Assembly (NCBI RefSeq): GCF_029639405.1
Contig: NZ_CP121274.1
Span: 558,001 to 622,000 of the forward strand
Source of the DNA: Microbacterium proteolyticum
Lineage (GTDB): Bacteria > Actinomycetota > Actinomycetes > Actinomycetales > Microbacteriaceae
Length of the DNA stretch: 64,000 nucleotides
Reading direction: 5' to 3'
Shown piece by piece: positions 8,332 to 17,790 of this stretch (position 1 is its first letter; each line of letters begins with the position of its first letter). The notes below the pieces were generated by a model. That model made no database searches. It saw only the letters and a list, made by a program, of their open reading frames with translations, and was not told where the DNA came from. The translations under genes were made by a program, and so were the position numbers.

Positions 8332-9702
8332 ATGGCTTCTCCGTCCCTCGTGTGGTTCCGCGACGATCTGCGGCTGACCGACCATCCCGCCCTGCGCGCG
8401 GCACTCGACCGCGATGAGCCCGTGATCGGGCTGTACGTGCTCGACGAGGAGTCCGACGGCGTCCGCGCGATCGGTGGGGCGGCGCGGTGGTGGCTGCACC
8501 ACTCGCTGGCATCCCTCGCCGAACGGCTCGAGGAACGCGGCTCGACCCTCGTGCTGCGCCGGGGGCGCGCGGCCGAGGTCGTCCCCGCCGTGGTGGAGGA
8601 GACCGGCGCGGGAGCGGTGTTCTGGAACAGGCGCTACGGCGGCGCGGAACGCGAGATCGACGCGGGACTGAAGGAGAAGCTGCGCGGCGACGACGTCACG
8701 GTCGCCTCGTTCGCCGCGAACCTGCTGTTCGAGCCGTGGACGGTGCGCACCGGCGCCGACAAGCCGTACGGCGTCTACTCGCCGTTCCGTCGCGCGGTCG
8801 AGAAGATGCCATCCCCCCGCGCGCCGCTCCCCGAGGCGCGCAAGATCCCGGGTCCCGCGAAGGCGCCCGCATCCGACGCCCTCGACGCGTGGGCGCTGCT
8901 GCCGACGAAGCCCGACTGGGCCGGCGGGCTGCGCGAGACATGGGAGCCGGGCGAGCCGGCCGCGCGCGCCCGGCTGCGCGAGTTCCTCGACGACGACCTC
9001 GGCGATTACGCCTTCTCCCGCGACGCGTTCGCGGGCGGTGCGACGTCGAACCTGTCGCCGCGCCTGCGCTGGGGCGAGATCAGCCCGTACCAGGTCTGGC
9101 ACGACACGATCGAGCATCGCGGATCGGGCAAGCACGCCGAATCCGCGACCGGTTTCCTCTCGGAGGTCATCTGGCGCGAGTTCGCGTGGCACGTCCTGTT
9201 CCACTCCCCCGACCTCGCGACGAAGAACTGGCGCGAGCAATACGACGCGTTCCCCTGGCCGCGGCTGAACCGTGCGCACCTGGAGACCTGGCAGCGCGGC
9301 GAGACCGGAATCGCGGTCGTGGATGCCGGGATGAAGCAGCTCTGGCACACCGGGGTCATGCACAACCGCGTGCGCATGGTCACGGCATCCTTCCTCACCA
9401 AGAACCTGCTCATCGACTGGCGCCACGGCGAGGAGTGGTTCTGGGGCTGCCTGGTGGACGCGGATGCCGCGAGCAATCCGTTCAACTGGCAGTGGGTCGC
9501 GGGATCGGGGGCGGATGCCGCGCCCTATTTCCGCGTGTTCAACCCCGACACGCAGCGCGAGAAGTTCGACCCGCACGACGAGTACATCCGGCAGTGGGCT
9601 CCGGAGCACCTCGACGGCGGGGCGCCGGAACCGATGGTCGACCTCAAGGAGACGCGCCAGCGCGCGCTCGACGCGTACGACAAGGTGCGGCACGGCGGCT
9701 GA
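8332..9702 (+). CDS. phrB: Deoxyribodipyrimidine photo-lyase (cryptochrome/photolyase family)
   Basis: 456 residues. The N-terminal Rossmann antenna domain starts SLVWFRDDLRLTDHPAL. The C-terminal FAD domain carries the family signatures WGEISPYQVWH, FLSEVIWREFAWHVLFH, GIAVVDAGMKQLWHTGVMHNR and the DADAASNPFNWQWVAGSG segment. It repairs UV-induced cyclobutane pyrimidine dimers using blue light with FADH- and a folate or deazaflavin antenna. Length is typical of class I enzymes. ATG with TAGCGT six bases upstream and no ribosome site, so probably leaderless. The protein lacks any extension. Confidence 0.95.
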   Translation: MASPSLVWFRDDLRLTDHPALRAALDRDEPVIGLYVLDEESDGVRAIGGAARWWLHHSLASLAERLEERGSTLVLRRGRAAEVVPAVVEETGAGAVFWNRRYGGAEREIDAGLKEKLRGDDVTVASFAANLLFEPWTVRTGADKPYGVYSPFRRAVEKMPSPRAPLPEARKIPGPAKAPASDALDAWALLPTKPDWAGGLRETWEPGEPAARARLREFLDDDLGDYAFSRDAFAGGATSNLSPRLRWGEISPYQVWHDTIEHRGSGKHAESATGFLSEVIWREFAWHVLFHSPDLATKNWREQYDAFPWPRLNRAHLETWQRGETGIAVVDAGMKQLWHTGVMHNRVRMVTASFLTKNLLIDWRHGEEWFWGCLVDADAASNPFNWQWVAGSGADAAPYFRVFNPDTQREKFDPHDEYIRQWAPEHLDGGAPEPMVDLKETRQRALDAYDKVRHGG

Positions 9703-9742
9703 CCGGTCGAGCCCGTCGATGTCGCGGGGGTATCGTCGTCCG

Positions 9743-10534
9743 ATGCGCGCCGTTCCCTCGTCTCTCGACCCCGCGGTCGTCGCCGAGATCGATCACCGGC
9801 TGGCGTCGGTCTGCGAGGAGCAGGACGTACGCATCCCCTGGGCCATCGAGAGCGGGAGCCGCGCCTGGGGCTTCCCCTCGCCCGACAGCGACTACGACTG
9901 CCGATTCCTCTTCGTACGCCGACCGGAGGCGTACCTCTCACTCTGGCCGACGCGCGACGTCATCGAAACGCCGCTCGACGAGACCTACGACGTCAACGGG
10001 TGGGACCTGGCCAAAGCGGTCCGACTCGTCGTGAAGGGCAACGCCACCGCGATCGAGTGGCTGCGGTCACCCATCGTCTACACCGGCGACAGCGGCTTCC
10101 GCGATGGACTGCTCGCGCTCGCCGAGGCGACCGTGGAGCGTGCGGCGATCGGCCGCCACTACCTGCACGTGGCCCGACAGCAGAGGATGGGTGCGGCCAC
10201 GCTGAAACGCTTCTTCTACGTGCTTCGGCCGGCGGCGGCTCTGCGGTGGCTCGCGTCGAACTCCGATGGCGTGCTGCCGCCGATGGATCTTCCGCGCCTT
10301 CTCGCCGAGGGGGACGTCGACCGGTCGATCCGGCGGGCGGCGGACGATCTGATCGCGCTGAAGGCGCAGACTCGGGAGATGGGTGCCGGAACCCCGCCGG
10401 CCGTGCTGGAACGATTCGTCGCCGCGCAACTGGAGGAGGCCGCGCGTTTCGACGACATACCGCCGGAGCGCGATCCCGCCGACAACCGCCGGATCGCCGA
10501 CGAGTACTTCCGCGCCTCGCTGTCGTCGTTCTGA
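9743..10534 (+). CDS. Nucleotidyltransferase-fold protein (YcgL/COG3541 type)
   Basis: 263 residues. IESGSRAWGFPSPDSDYDCRFLFVR is the polymerase-beta-type nucleotidyltransferase motif G-S-x-A-x-G-x-x-x-x-x-S-D-x-D, with two metal-binding Asp residues spaced by one. The remainder is helical, including the conserved KRFFYVLRPAAALRWL segment seen in COG3541 proteins. Substrate and product are unknown; relatives are standalone and uncharacterised. ATG at 9743 has TATCGT six bases upstream, suggesting leaderless expression. It lies 40 bp after phrB on the same strand but probably has its own promoter. Confidence 0.82.
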   Translation: MRAVPSSLDPAVVAEIDHRLASVCEEQDVRIPWAIESGSRAWGFPSPDSDYDCRFLFVRRPEAYLSLWPTRDVIETPLDETYDVNGWDLAKAVRLVVKGNATAIEWLRSPIVYTGDSGFRDGLLALAEATVERAAIGRHYLHVARQQRMGAATLKRFFYVLRPAAALRWLASNSDGVLPPMDLPRLLAEGDVDRSIRRAADDLIALKAQTREMGAGTPPAVLERFVAAQLEEAARFDDIPPERDPADNRRIADEYFRASLSSF

Positions 10535-10550
10535 CGCGAACGCGGACACG

Positions 10551-10584
10551 CGAAAGGGCGCCGGCCGAAGCCGACGCCCCTTCG
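10551..10584. terminator. Hairpin terminator
   Basis: Arms 10551-10565 and 10570-10584 pair over 15 bases with two mismatches and a CGAA tetraloop. It lies between two converging genes (nucleotidyltransferase and Asp23) and can serve both. Confidence 0.75.
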
Positions 10585-10597
10585 TGCGCGAGATTCG

Positions 10598-11026
10598 TCA
10601 GTTGACGCGGGTCTCGGCGGTCTCGTCGTCGTTCTCCTCGCCCGGGATGAAGACGTCGACCACGGTGACGTTGATCTCGGCGACCTTCATGCCCACGAGC
10701 TCGGTGATGGCCTGGTGCACGGCGGCGCGGACGTTCGAGGCCACGCGCTGCAGCTGCTCGGGGTAGTCGACCTGGATCGCGATGTCGGCGGCGACCTCGG
10801 TCTCGCCGACCTCGACGCTCACGCCCTGCGCGTAGTCCTTGGACCCCACGGCCTGACGGATGTTGCCGATGACGCGGGCGGCTCCGCCGCCGAGCGCGTG
10901 CACGCCGGGGACCTCGGCCGCAGCGATGCCGGCGACCTTGGCGACGACGGCATCCACGATGACGGTCGAGCCGCCGTCCTTCGTGGCGGTGACGGGGGTG
11001 GTGGCGGTGGTGGTGTTCTCAGCCAT
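10598..11026 (-). CDS. Asp23/Gls24 family envelope stress protein
   Basis: 142 residues. STVIVDAVVAKVAGIAA, PGVHALGG and VSVEVGETEVAADIAIQVDYP are the conserved blocks of the Asp23 family (DUF322, PF03780), which in Gram-positive bacteria are abundant membrane-associated proteins linked to alkaline and cell-envelope stress. A flexible Thr/Pro-rich head (1-18) and an acidic tail (about 127-142) flank the domain. No membrane helix is seen, so membrane attachment would need a partner. Strong ribosome site GGAAGGAAG just before the ATG. An in-frame upstream start exists, but this one has the ribosome site. Confidence 0.9.
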   Translation of the reverse strand: MAENTTTATTPVTATKDGGSTVIVDAVVAKVAGIAAAEVPGVHALGGGAARVIGNIRQAVGSKDYAQGVSVEVGETEVAADIAIQVDYPEQLQRVASNVRAAVHQAITELVGMKVAEINVTVVDVFIPGEENDDETAETRVN

Positions 11027-11149
11027 TGCGCTTCCTTCCGTGATCTGCGGAACCGTGTGTTCCGCGAAGTCACAATGAAGACGCTCCCCGGCGCCCATTC
11101 GTCACGGTATTCCGGCTGAGAGAACCCTGAGCGTCCGAGGACGCCGACG

Positions 11150-11410
11150 TCACTCGTCGAAGAAGCCGCCGTAGGGGACGTCGGCGTCACCGTCATCCCG
11201 CTCGTCGAACGCCACCGTCTCCACCGAGAACGCCACCGCCGTGTGGGGCGAGAACAGGACGCTCACCTCCCGGTTGCCCACGACCACGAACGACGCGAAT
11301 CTGCCGCCCTGCGCGACCGCGCTCTCGATCCTCTTCTTCAGGGCATCGAGGTCCTGTCCTTGCGCCAACCCGAAAACGGCGTCGTTGACGGCCATCTGCG
11401 TATGGATCAT
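11150..11410 (-). CDS. Small conserved hypothetical protein
   Basis: 86 residues, MIHTQMAVNDAVFGLAQGQD at the N-terminus and an acidic DERDDGDADVP tail. An amphipathic helix (DLDALKKRIESAVAQGG) is followed by four short strands (ASFVVVGN, EVSVLFSP, AVAFSVETV). No membrane segment or signal. I do not recognise a family with a known role, though the composition and codon use are those of a real gene. The ATG at 11408-11410 is preceded by a G-rich ribosome site (GGGGGTAAG). It is divergent from the LLM oxidoreductase gene. Confidence 0.6.
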   Translation of the reverse strand: MIHTQMAVNDAVFGLAQGQDLDALKKRIESAVAQGGRFASFVVVGNREVSVLFSPHTAVAFSVETVAFDERDDGDADVPYGGFFDE

Positions 11411-11524
11411 GGTCTTACCCCCGCTCATGCGGGCGACGGTAGGCCGGGACGAGGGAGACCGCGCAGGGGGTTGCGTTCCGGCGCGATGCGGAATACCCCC
11501 ACCCCTTGTCGGGTTGGGGCTGGG

Positions 11525-12583
11525 GTGAACGATGCGATCCCCTCCCTCTCCGTTCTCGACCTCGTCCCCGTGCGCGCCGGGCAGAGCAGCGCGCAGGCGG
11601 TGGCCGCCTCGCTCGATCTGGTCGAGCGCGCCGACCGGCTCGGCTACCGCCGGTACTGGTTCGCCGAGCACCACAACATGCCCGCGGTCGCCTCGACGAC
11701 GCCGCCGGTCCTCATCGCCGCCGCCGCCGCCCGCACGGCGCGCATCCGCGTCGGATCGGGGGGAGTGATGCTCCCCAACCACTCGCCGCTCATCGTGGCC
11801 GAGCAGTTCGCCGCCCTCGAGGCCCTCGCCCCCGGCCGGATCGACCTCGGCATCGGCCGCGCTCCCGGGAGCGATCCCGTGATCACGCAGCTGCTTCACC
11901 GCTCGGGGGCGACGAGCGACGTCTCCCGCTTCCCCGACCACGTGACCGACATCCTCGCGCTCACCTCCCCGGACGGGGCGACCGTGCGGTTCACCTCCGG
12001 CACCGAGTATCAGGTGAAGGCGACGCCCCTGGCATCCGGGATGCCGCAGGTGTGGCTGCTCGGCTCGAGCGACTACTCGGCGCAGCTCGCCGCGAGCTTC
12101 GGTCTGCCCTACGTCTTCGCCAACCACTTCTCGGGGGAAGGTCTGGAGCACGCGCTCCGGCTGTACCGGGACCAGTTCCAGCCGAACGATTCGGGTGAGG
12201 GACCGCGGACCTTCGTCACCGCCAACGTCGTCGCCGCCCCGACCGCCGAGGAGGCCGAGGAGCGCGCCCTGCCCCAGCTGCGGATGATGGCGCGCCTGCG
12301 GACGAACCGTCCGCTCGTCCCGCTCGAGACCGTTGAGCAGGCGAAGGCCGACCCGTTCGATGCGATGGCGGAGTCGATCATGGCATCCACCCGTCAGAAG
12401 TGGTTCGTGGGAACCGGCGACGATGTGCGCGCGCAACTGGCCGAGTTCGCAGCACGCTACGACGTCGACGAGATCATGCTGTCTCCCGTGGCGGGAGCGT
12501 ACGACGGCGAGCCGCTGGACTCGGCCGACGGCCGCGCCCAGACGCTCGAGCTCGTGGCGGGGGTCGCAGCCGTCGCCGCCTGA
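11525..12583 (+). CDS. LLM class flavin-dependent oxidoreductase (luciferase-like)
   Basis: 352 residues. Bacterial-luciferase-like TIM barrel with LSVLDLVPVRAGQSSAQAV at the N-terminus, YWFAEHHNMPAVASTTPPVL and GRIDLGIGRAPGSDP, the signatures of the MsnO8/COG2141 group that uses FMN or F420. Substrate unknown. The likely start is GTG 11525 behind a G-rich ribosome site (GGGGCTGGGG). Monocistronic, followed by two hairpins. Confidence 0.88.
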   Translation: MNDAIPSLSVLDLVPVRAGQSSAQAVAASLDLVERADRLGYRRYWFAEHHNMPAVASTTPPVLIAAAAARTARIRVGSGGVMLPNHSPLIVAEQFAALEALAPGRIDLGIGRAPGSDPVITQLLHRSGATSDVSRFPDHVTDILALTSPDGATVRFTSGTEYQVKATPLASGMPQVWLLGSSDYSAQLAASFGLPYVFANHFSGEGLEHALRLYRDQFQPNDSGEGPRTFVTANVVAAPTAEEAEERALPQLRMMARLRTNRPLVPLETVEQAKADPFDAMAESIMASTRQKWFVGTGDDVRAQLAEFAARYDVDEIMLSPVAGAYDGEPLDSADGRAQTLELVAGVAAVAA

Positions 12584-12622
12584 CCGGAGCGCGGCCCGGG
12601 GTGGCTGCGCCGCCGCGGCCAG

Positions 12623-12681
12623 GGGCGGCTTTGCCGCCCGGATCGTCGAGACTGCATCCGCCTCACGCGCGCGCAGTCTCG
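12623..12681. terminator. Two adjacent hairpins between converging genes
   Basis: First hairpin: 12623-12629 with 12633-12639 (7 bp, TTT loop). Second: 12647-12655 with 12673-12681 (9 bp, perfect). They lie between the converging LLM oxidoreductase and pheA genes. Confidence 0.6.
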
Positions 12682-12720
12682 CGGCTCTGGGCTCGGCCCG
12701 ACCGCGACCGCCCGGTCCGC

Positions 12721-13683
12721 TTACGCCTCGGGCTCGCCGCTGAGCAGGCCCCGCAGCCAGTCGCGGGCCTCGACGAAGACGTCGTCGGAGTACCGCTGCG
12801 GGTAACGCACGATCGCGCGGTCGGCACGCGCGTACGACCCGAGGAAGATCACCTTCGGGCTGAAACGCCGGAGGCCCATCAGGGCGTCGGCCATCCGCTC
12901 GTCCTGGACGTGTCCGTCGGCGTCGATCACGAACCGGTAGCGGCCGAGCGCGTCTCCGATCGGACGGGATGCCAACAGGCTCAGGTTGATGCCCCGGGTG
13001 GCGAACTGCTCGAGCAGCTCCAGCAGCGCACCGGGGTGGTCCTCGGGCAGCTCGACGATGAGGGACGTCTTGTCAGCGCCCGTCGGCGGCGCGGGCGCGA
13101 CCGTCCGGCTGACGAGGACGAAGCGGGTCACCGCGTTCGGGTTGTCGCCGATCTCCTCGGCGAGCACCTCGACCTCGTGATGGGCGACGATGCCCGGCGC
13201 CGCGATCGCGGCATCCGCCCCGCTCGAGCCGTCGAGGACCCCGAGGGCGCTGGCGACATTGCTGGATGCCGGCAGGTGCGCGTGCGCGGGGAGGTTGTCG
13301 CGCAGCCAGCCGAGGCACTGCCCGTAGGCGACGGGGTGGGCAGAGACGAGCGAGACGTCGGCGAGGGTCGTGCCGGGGCGGCCGACGAGCACGAAGTTGA
13401 CCGGCACGAGGTATTCGCCCACGATCCGCAGGCCCGGCACCGTCGCGAGGGCGTCCTGGGTCGTGGAGACTCCGCCGTCCACCGAGTTCTCGATCGCGAT
13501 CATCGCGGCATCCGATCGCCCCTCGATGACGTCGGCGAGCGCCTCGGCGACGTTGCGCACGGGCCGCCAGATCTGGTCGCGGGCCTCGGGGACCTGCGCC
13601 AGCGCCGCCTCGGTGAAGGTTCCGGCGGGGCCCAGGTAGCTGTAGGTACGGCGGGCGGGCGCGGAGTCGGTGTCGGGCAGCAC
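12721..13683 (-). CDS. pheA: Prephenate dehydratase
   Basis: 320 residues. The N-terminal prephenate dehydratase domain reads YSYLGPAGTFTEAAL, MIAIENSVDGGVSTTQDAL and SSNVASALGVL. The C-terminal ACT domain (from about 205) contains TSLIVELPEDHPGALLELL for allosteric phenylalanine binding, with the ESRP-like motif present as LASRPIGDALGRYRF. It makes phenylpyruvate from prephenate in phenylalanine synthesis. No chorismate mutase domain is fused, as is usual in actinobacteria. The GTG start has TAGGCT six bases upstream, consistent with a leaderless transcript. Confidence 0.95.
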   Translation of the reverse strand: MLPDTDSAPARRTYSYLGPAGTFTEAALAQVPEARDQIWRPVRNVAEALADVIEGRSDAAMIAIENSVDGGVSTTQDALATVPGLRIVGEYLVPVNFVLVGRPGTTLADVSLVSAHPVAYGQCLGWLRDNLPAHAHLPASSNVASALGVLDGSSGADAAIAAPGIVAHHEVEVLAEEIGDNPNAVTRFVLVSRTVAPAPPTGADKTSLIVELPEDHPGALLELLEQFATRGINLSLLASRPIGDALGRYRFVIDADGHVQDERMADALMGLRRFSPKVIFLGSYARADRAIVRYPQRYSDDVFVEARDWLRGLLSGEPEA

Positions 13684-13733
13684 CGGCTCAGCCTAGTCCT
13701 CCCGCTGATCCGGTCGAGGTCGGCCCCGACCGG

Positions 13734-14648
13734 TCAGACCTTGTCGACCAGCGCCTCGCGGCGCGACGCCGCACGACGCGGACGGACATCCACGGTCGTC
13801 ACGAGGACTCCCGCGACCAGCAGCACTCCCCCGACGACTTCGGCGGGTGCCGGGATCTGCCCGAGCAGGAGGGCAGCGGACGCCGTCGCCACGACCGGTG
13901 CGAGCAGAACCCAGGGGACGACGGCCGCCGACGGATTGCGCGCGAGCAGGCCGTTGAAGATCGCGTACCCGACGAGCGTGCAGAGCCCCGCGGTGTACAG
14001 CGTCGACAGCGCGGCCGACCAGCCGAACGACGCGAGGCCGGCTGCGATCGCGCTCGGCCCCTCCACGGCGAAGGCGAGGACGAGCGCCGGCACGGGCACC
14101 ACGAGCGCCGACCACACCGTGAGCGACAGCGCGCCGAGCCGCCCGCGTCCGGCCACGACTCCGGCCCGCCGCGAGATGACGTTGCCGACGGCCCACGAGA
14201 GCGCGGCGGCGAGCGCCAGGACCACCGCGATCGCGGGCGCATCTCCCCCGCGTCCGACGGCGACCGCGGCGAGCCCGATCACGCCGACGGTCACTCCGAT
14301 GCCCTGCCCGAGCGTCGGTCGTTCGCGCAGCACCCCGGCGGCGATGACGACGGTGAAGACCGCTTGCGCCTGCAGGAGCAGCGCGGCCAGGCCCGGCTGC
14401 AGGCCGAGGGCCAGCGACGTGTACAGGAGCCCGAATTGGCCGAGGCTCATGAACACCCCGACGCCGACGATCGTCGACCAGGATGCCGTCGGGCGCGGCA
14501 CGATCACGGCGAACGCCGCCACGACGACGAAGCGGATCGCGACGAAGAGCAGGGGCGGGATGCCGGGCATGCCCCAGTCGATGACGAGGAAGTTGAAGCC
14601 CCAGGCGGAGGCCACCCCGGCGGCCAGGATCATGTCACGACGACTCAC
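13734..14648 (-). CDS. EamA-family (DMT superfamily) transporter
   Basis: 304 residues with ten hydrophobic segments in two EamA repeats, starting SAWGFNFLVIDWGMPGIPPL. The YddG/RhaT-like drug/metabolite transporter superfamily exports amino acids or metabolites; the substrate is not predictable. The GTG start lies 72 bp from a divergent LysR-type regulator, the classic arrangement in which the regulator controls the exporter. The tail (DVRPRRAASRR) is basic and cytoplasmic. Confidence 0.9.
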   Translation of the reverse strand: MSRRDMILAAGVASAWGFNFLVIDWGMPGIPPLLFVAIRFVVVAAFAVIVPRPTASWSTIVGVGVFMSLGQFGLLYTSLALGLQPGLAALLLQAQAVFTVVIAAGVLRERPTLGQGIGVTVGVIGLAAVAVGRGGDAPAIAVVLALAAALSWAVGNVISRRAGVVAGRGRLGALSLTVWSALVVPVPALVLAFAVEGPSAIAAGLASFGWSAALSTLYTAGLCTLVGYAIFNGLLARNPSAAVVPWVLLAPVVATASAALLLGQIPAPAEVVGGVLLVAGVLVTTVDVRPRRAASRREALVDKV

Positions 14649-14688
14649 GGGTTCAGTTCACCGCTCTCGTCCTTGAAGCACCAGCGAA

Positions 14689-14721
14689 CGTTTCTTCACG
14701 GAACGCAGTAGCGTTTCTTCA
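14689..14721. promoter_or_regulatory. Direct repeats in the EamA/LysR divergent promoter
   Basis: CGTTTCTTCA occurs at 14689-14698 and 14712-14721, about two helical turns apart, with TTCACGGAA between them. It is a plausible autoregulatory LysR binding site. TAGCGT (14709-14714) ends six bases before the LysR ATG. Confidence 0.4.
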
Positions 14722-15638
14722 TGATCGATCTCGAAGCGGTCCGTTCGCTGCGTACCGTGGCCCGCGAGGGCAGCGTCTCCGCCGCCGCGGCGACGCTCGG
14801 CTTCACGCCCTCGGCGGTGTCGCAGCAGATCAAACGCCTCGAGCGCGAGACCGGCGTCGCTCTGCTCGAGCGCGTCGGTCGCGGGGTCGCGCTCACCGAC
14901 GCGGGCACGCAGCTCGTCGTCGGGTCGACGCCGATCCTCGCGGAGCTCGAGCGTCTGCGCTCCGACCTGCAGGCCAACGCGCCCGGCGACGGCACCGTCA
15001 GCGGCGAGGTCCGGATCGCGGCGTTCTCGACGGTCGTGCGAGGACTCCTCGCGCCGCTCCTCGTCGACCTCGCCCGGACCCACCCTGATCTGCGCCTTTT
15101 CGTCCGGGAGAGCGAGCCGTGGGAGACGGTCGCACTGATCGCCTCGGGACAACGCGACCTCGGCATCGCCCACCAGTGGGGCGGGGTCGCGCTCGCGATC
15201 CCCGAGAACCTCGTCGTCACCCCGCTGTTCACCGACGTCGCCGACATCATCGTCCACCGCGACCACCCACTCGCCGGCCGCGACGTCCTGCACCCACGCG
15301 ACCTCGCCGACGAGGCGTGGGTCGCGACCTTCGAGACCACCATCTGCCGGCAGTGGCTGCGCCGCCTGTTCGACGGGGTCGGCAACGCGCCGCGGGTCGT
15401 GTACGAATCGATGGAGTTCGAGAACCACCTGGAACTCGCCCGCACGGGCGCCGTCGTGGCGCTCGTCCCGCGGCTAGGGCGCGCGCCACTCGGTCCCGAT
15501 CTCGTCGCGATACCGACGATCGACCCCGCCTCCACCCGCGACGTCGTCGCGGTCCACCGGCGCTCGCGGACCGACTCGCCGGCGTTGCGTGCGACGCTGA
15601 GCGCCCTGCGGGAGCGCGGCGCAGCCCTGCAGACCTGA
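14721..15638 (+). CDS. LysR-family transcriptional regulator
   Basis: 305 residues. The N-terminal winged HTH (residues 1-60) reads [20 protein letters not shown] and [18 protein letters not shown]. The C-terminal periplasmic-binding-like effector domain starts around residue 92 ([20 protein letters not shown]). It probably regulates the divergent EamA exporter. The ATG is preceded by TAGCGT plus six bases and no ribosome site, so the mRNA may be leaderless, and the repeats over the start suggest autoregulation. Confidence 0.92.
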   Translation: MIDLEAVRSLRTVAREGSVSAAAATLGFTPSAVSQQIKRLERETGVALLERVGRGVALTDAGTQLVVGSTPILAELERLRSDLQANAPGDGTVSGEVRIAAFSTVVRGLLAPLLVDLARTHPDLRLFVRESEPWETVALIASGQRDLGIAHQWGGVALAIPENLVVTPLFTDVADIIVHRDHPLAGRDVLHPRDLADEAWVATFETTICRQWLRRLFDGVGNAPRVVYESMEFENHLELARTGAVVALVPRLGRAPLGPDLVAIPTIDPASTRDVVAVHRRSRTDSPALRATLSALRERGAALQT

Positions 15639-15732
15639 TCGAGTCGGCCTCTGGGGAGATTCGCGGGATGTTCTTCGCCCCGAATGCGTCCGTGCGCATG
15701 CACGACGGCTCCGCAGCGGGCAGACTGTCGGC

Positions 15733-17376
15733 ATGAGCAGTCGCGCAGGACAGCCCGCCGAGGCATCCGATCTCATCGACATCGACGAACTGATCTCCGC
15801 CTACTACGACCGCAAACCGGATGCCACGGTGCCCGAGCAGCGCGTCGCCTTCGGCACCAGCGGCCACCGGGGATCCTCGCTGAGCACGAGCTTCAACGAG
15901 GACCACATCCTCGCCACCACGCAGGCCATCGTCGACTACCGCGCGGCGCAGGGCATCACCGGCCCGCTGTTCCTCGGGCGCGACACGCACGGGCTCTCGC
16001 TGCCGGCCGAGCGCAGCGCCATCGAGGTGCTCGTTGCGAACGGCGTCGACGTGCGCGTCGACTCGCGCGACTCGTGGGTGCCGACCCCCGCCCTCAGCCA
16101 CGCGATCCTCACCTACAACCGCGACCGCGCCGCGGACGACCCCGGTCGCGCCGACGGCATCGTCGTGACCCCGTCGCACAACCCGCCCCGCGACGGCGGC
16201 TTCAAGTACAACCCGCCGCACGGCGGCCCCGCCGACACCGACGCGACGGGTTGGATCGCCGACCGCGCGAACGAGCTCATCGCCGCGGGCCTTTCCGGCG
16301 TGCATCGCACTCGTCACGCCGACATCGACCTCGACACCCTGGGCCAGTACGACTTCCGCGACGCGTACGTGCGGGATCTGGCATCCATCATCGACGTCGA
16401 CGCGATCAAGAACGCCGGCGTCCGCATCGGCGCCGACCCGCTGGGCGGCGCCTCGGTCGAGTACTGGGCGCTCATCGCCGAGGTGTACGGGCTCGACCTC
16501 ACCGTCGTGAACCCCGAGGTCGACCCGACGTGGAAGTTCATGACGCTCGACTGGGACGAGAAGATCCGTATGGATCCCTCGTCTCCGTCCGCGATGGCCT
16601 CGCTCGTCGCCGCGCGCGCCGACTACGACATCCTCACCGGCAACGACGCCGACGCCGACCGCCACGGCATCGTCACCCCCGACGCGGGGCTGATGAACCC
16701 CAACCACTACCTGGCCGTCGCAATCGACTACCTCTTCTCGCACCGCGACGGGTGGCCGACGGATGCCGCGATCGGCAAGACCCTGGTCTCGTCGATGATC
16801 ATCGACCGGGTGGCATCCGCTCTCGGCAAGACGCTGCTCGAAGTGCCGGTGGGCTTCAAGTGGTTCGTCCCGGGGCTGCTCGACGGCTCCGTCGCGTTCG
16901 GCGGCGAGGAGTCGGCCGGAGCCTCGTTCCTGCGCAAGGACGGCACCGTCTGGACCACCGACAAGGACGGCATCCTGCTGTGCCTGCTCGCCGCGGAGAT
17001 CCTCGCCGTGACCGGCAAGACGCCGTCGCAGCGCTACGCCGAGCTCGAGACCGAGTTCGGCGCGTCGGCCTACCAGCGCGTCGACGCCCCCGCGACGCCC
17101 GCGCAGAAGGCGACGCTGTCGAAGCTCTCGCCGGATGCCGTGACCGCCACCGAACTCGCCGGCGAACCGATCATCGCGAAGCTGTCGCACGCGCCGGGCA
17201 ACGGCGCCGCGATCGGCGGCCTCAAGGTGCAGACGGAGTCGGCGTGGTTCGCCGCACGCCCCTCCGGCACCGAAGACGTCTACAAGCTGTACGCCGAGTC
17301 GCTCCGCGGCGAGGAGCACCTGCGCGCCGTACAGGAAGAGGCTCGCGCAGTCGTCTCCGCCGCCCTCGGCGAGTAA
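15733..17376 (+). CDS. pgm: Phosphoglucomutase (alpha-D-glucose phosphate-specific)
   Basis: 547 residues, the usual length of the actinobacterial Pgm. The phosphoserine loop is [18 protein letters not shown], the metal-binding loop is [11 protein letters not shown] and the sugar-binding loop is [11 protein letters not shown]; the phosphate-binding loop [11 protein letters not shown] is near the C-terminus. It interconverts glucose 1-phosphate and glucose 6-phosphate and therefore connects the galT/galK pathway later in the window to glycolysis. CAGACT lies six bases before the ATG. A GC-rich hairpin follows the stop. Confidence 0.95.
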   Translation: MSSRAGQPAEASDLIDIDELISAYYDRKPDATVPEQRVAFGTSGHRGSSLSTSFNEDHILATTQAIVDYRAAQGITGPLFLGRDTHGLSLPAERSAIEVLVANGVDVRVDSRDSWVPTPALSHAILTYNRDRAADDPGRADGIVVTPSHNPPRDGGFKYNPPHGGPADTDATGWIADRANELIAAGLSGVHRTRHADIDLDTLGQYDFRDAYVRDLASIIDVDAIKNAGVRIGADPLGGASVEYWALIAEVYGLDLTVVNPEVDPTWKFMTLDWDEKIRMDPSSPSAMASLVAARADYDILTGNDADADRHGIVTPDAGLMNPNHYLAVAIDYLFSHRDGWPTDAAIGKTLVSSMIIDRVASALGKTLLEVPVGFKWFVPGLLDGSVAFGGEESAGASFLRKDGTVWTTDKDGILLCLLAAEILAVTGKTPSQRYAELETEFGASAYQRVDAPATPAQKATLSKLSPDAVTATELAGEPIIAKLSHAPGNGAAIGGLKVQTESAWFAARPSGTEDVYKLYAESLRGEEHLRAVQEEARAVVSAALGE

Positions 17377-17388
17377 CGCCTCCGCCCC

Positions 17389-17419
17389 AGCGGCGCCGCT
17401 CCCTCGGGGCGGCGCCGCT
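17389..17419. terminator. pgm hairpin terminator
   Basis: Arms 17389-17399 and 17409-17419 pair perfectly over 11 GC-rich bases with a 9-base loop, starting 13 bases after the pgm stop codon. Confidence 0.75.
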
Positions 17420-17521
17420 GTCGCGTGCGGGGACGGGTGCCGGTTGCCGCGGGGTCGCTGGCGCTTGCGGGGCCGGCGGTTGCGGCAGCGGGGCCCGGCG
17501 TGCGACTGCGGGACGCGGCAT

Positions 17522-17588
17522 CCATAAACGCGATCGGCGTGCATAAACGCGGTGACAGCGCGTTTATGCGAGCAGATCGCGTTTATGC
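17522..17588. repeat. 67-bp nested inverted repeat, copy 1
   Basis: ATAAACGC occurs at 17524 and 17543 and its inverse GCGTTTAT ends at 17567 and 17586. This copy has all four half-sites nearly identical. The AAAC/GTTT cores are at the same offsets (4, 23, 40, 59) as in copies 2-4. Confidence 0.75.
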
Positions 17589-17723
17589 CTGGGGCTGGCG
17601 GGATGCCGCGGCCCCGGCGCTCCGGGCAGGTGCTGCAGCTGCGGCGGGGCGGCTGCTGTGGCGGCGGGGCGGCTGCTGCTGCGGGGCGGCGGCTGCGGCG
17701 GGCACGGCGGCCCTGCCGGCCCG

Positions 17724-17790
17724 CGATAAACGCTGTCCGCGACGAGAAACAGCACGGCACGTCGTTTGTCACCGCGCATCGCGTTTATCG
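17724..17790. repeat. 67-bp nested inverted repeat, copy 2
   Basis: The outer arms are CGATAAACGC (17724-17733) and GCGTTTATCG (17781-17790). The inner pair is GACGAGAAAC (17741) and GTCGTTTGTC (17761). It is symmetric about 17757 and closely similar in sequence to copy 3. Confidence 0.8.

Noticed and set aside
12400..14676. 758-residue plus-strand reading frame
   Set aside because: Antisense to pheA and the EamA gene, both with strong family motifs.
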